Below are positions 61,848 through 62,295 of a DNA stretch of 62,295 nt, piece by piece. Each line of letters begins with the position of its first letter. Position 1 is the first letter of the stretch. The position numbers and the translations under genes were made by a program. The stretch comes from a virus: the IMG/VR virus record IMGVR_UViG_3300034093_000922, positions 1 to 62,295 of that record; one strand, 5' to 3'. The notes beneath the pieces are model-generated. The model searched no databases. It was given only the letters and a program-made list of their open reading frames with translations, and had not been told where the DNA came from.

Positions 61848-62009
61848 TTAGACTTTGCTAATTAGTCCTGACGTCCAGTTGTACGCTAAACTCTCAGCAT
61901 AGTACTTAGAGCGGTCAATAACAGACCTAGACTCTACTAGCTTACCATCTTCATATAAGTGTACTACGTAGCAGATTTCTTCAACGATACTAGCTGTACG
62001 ATTCTTCAT
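61848..62009 (-). CDS. Small hypothetical protein
   Basis: 53 residues (KNRTASIVEEICYVVHLYED; GKLVESRSVIDRSKYYAESL). ATG 62009 overlaps the upstream stop (ATGA). The pattern of a short beta hairpin and a helix with AESLAYNW is common in phage early proteins. Last gene before a non-coding stretch. Confidence 0.6.
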   Translation of the reverse strand: MKNRTASIVEEICYVVHLYEDGKLVESRSVIDRSKYYAESLAYNWTSGLISKV

Positions 62010-62191
62010 TTTATGATATATCCTTTGATTTCAAATTTTGTTATTTTATAGATAATAACAGGGTAGATAACAGTTAGAAGCGCAGCAATTCCAAAGAATA
62101 TATTATCTGTAGCTGACATAAAAATAGGCACAACAATAACTGCGGTTACAGCTGTGTATATGCCTATAGCGATGATCTTCCAATACAGCAT
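62006..62191 (-). CDS. Small two-helix membrane protein
   Basis: 61 residues with two membrane helices (IIAIGIYTAVTAVIVVPIFM; IFFGIAALLTVIYPVIIYKI) joined by a short loop. Overlaps both neighbours (TAATG upstream, ATGA downstream). A membrane role is certain, the function is not. Confidence 0.65.
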   Translation of the reverse strand: MLYWKIIAIGIYTAVTAVIVVPIFMSATDNIFFGIAALLTVIYPVIIYKITKFEIKGYIIK

Positions 62192-62295
62192 TATTTAGTA
62201 GCAAGCCGATCATAGGCTTCATCAACAGTAATATTGTAGGCAGCACAAGCTAGTGCAAACTTTATACCATAACCTACCATAATCTTCTGTACATC
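62191..62295 (-). CDS. C-terminal end of an upstream gene, partial
   Basis: The last 34 residues of a protein whose start lies outside the window (VQKIMVGYGIKFALACAAYN; TVDEAYDRLATK end). The stop overlaps the start of the membrane protein gene (TAATG), continuing the operon to the right. No family can be assigned. Confidence 0.55.
   Translation of the reverse strand, partial: DVQKIMVGYGIKFALACAAYNITVDEAYDRLATK

Noticed and set aside
1-62295. A prophage with its integration module
   Set aside because: No integrase, excisionase or CI-type repressor was seen, so temperate lifestyle cannot be claimed from this window.

Overview
The window is a contiguous piece of a tailed double-stranded DNA phage genome, almost certainly a siphovirus with a lambda/HK97-like virion. 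Its host is probably an alphaproteobacterium, most likely of the Rhodobacterales. The host guess rests on an array of GTTC-N7-GTTC direct repeats (the LexA box form of Alphaproteobacteria), a SleB-type lysin and the general gene content. There is no rRNA, CRISPR array, integrase or DNA polymerase, so replication genes must lie outside the window.

Bases 1-35.3 kb are a long leftward (minus-strand) virion operon. A consensus sigma70 promoter (TTGACA-N17-TATACT, 35358-35386) stands at its head. Read in the direction of transcription it holds: an unknown protein, two tail-terminator-like paralogs, TerS, a small structural protein, a fibre/adhesin block (coiled-coil fibres, three tandem LamG lectin genes, a collar fibre), a holin-like membrane protein, TerL, a glycosyltransferase-like gene, an HNH nuclease, portal, a prohead protease-capsid fusion, a head-tail connector carrying a LamG insert, a tail terminator, the tail tube, G/GT chaperones with a textbook -1 frameshift site, a 1676-residue tape measure, and the lambda order M-L-K-I-J. 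A radical SAM gene sits between L and K, and K is split into three genes. Strong RNA structures follow the capsid gene (a terminator) and the tube gene (two interleaved 11-bp helices).

Bases 35.4-46.4 kb are a different kind of region. After a GC-rich HNH gene comes a 123-bp array of GTTC and GAAC tetramers on an 11-bp period. About 25 mostly tiny rightward genes follow, including a SleB lysin, a DnaQ-like exonuclease, two HAD phosphatases and four paralogs of a small helix-turn-helix protein. Most gene groups are separated by copies of one module: an inverted repeat ending in TTAG, a GC-rich centre with GGCGCCCC, the facing arm CTAACTCATTGATAT, then a sigma70 promoter with a 17-bp spacer (TTGCAA-N17-TATAAA type). 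This repeated promoter/inverted-repeat cassette layout, together with the HTH paralogs, is the best candidate here for an undescribed system.

Bases 46.4-47.3 kb are hairpin-rich and non-coding between converging units. Bases 47.3-62.3 kb are a leftward operon of small, tightly coupled (mostly ATGA-overlapping) early-type genes: an SGNH hydrolase and a methyltransferase, an HNH endonuclease whose start codon lies inside a perfect hairpin, a DnaJ-zinc-finger/DUF6011 protein, a prohibitin-like SPFH protein, a periplasmic protein, a possible 2-oxoglutarate oxygenase, several membrane micropeptides and a 21-residue cysteine-rich peptide. One rightward gene (57672-58271) with its own promoter interrupts it. 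No sequence search could be run; family names rest on motifs and gene order read by eye.
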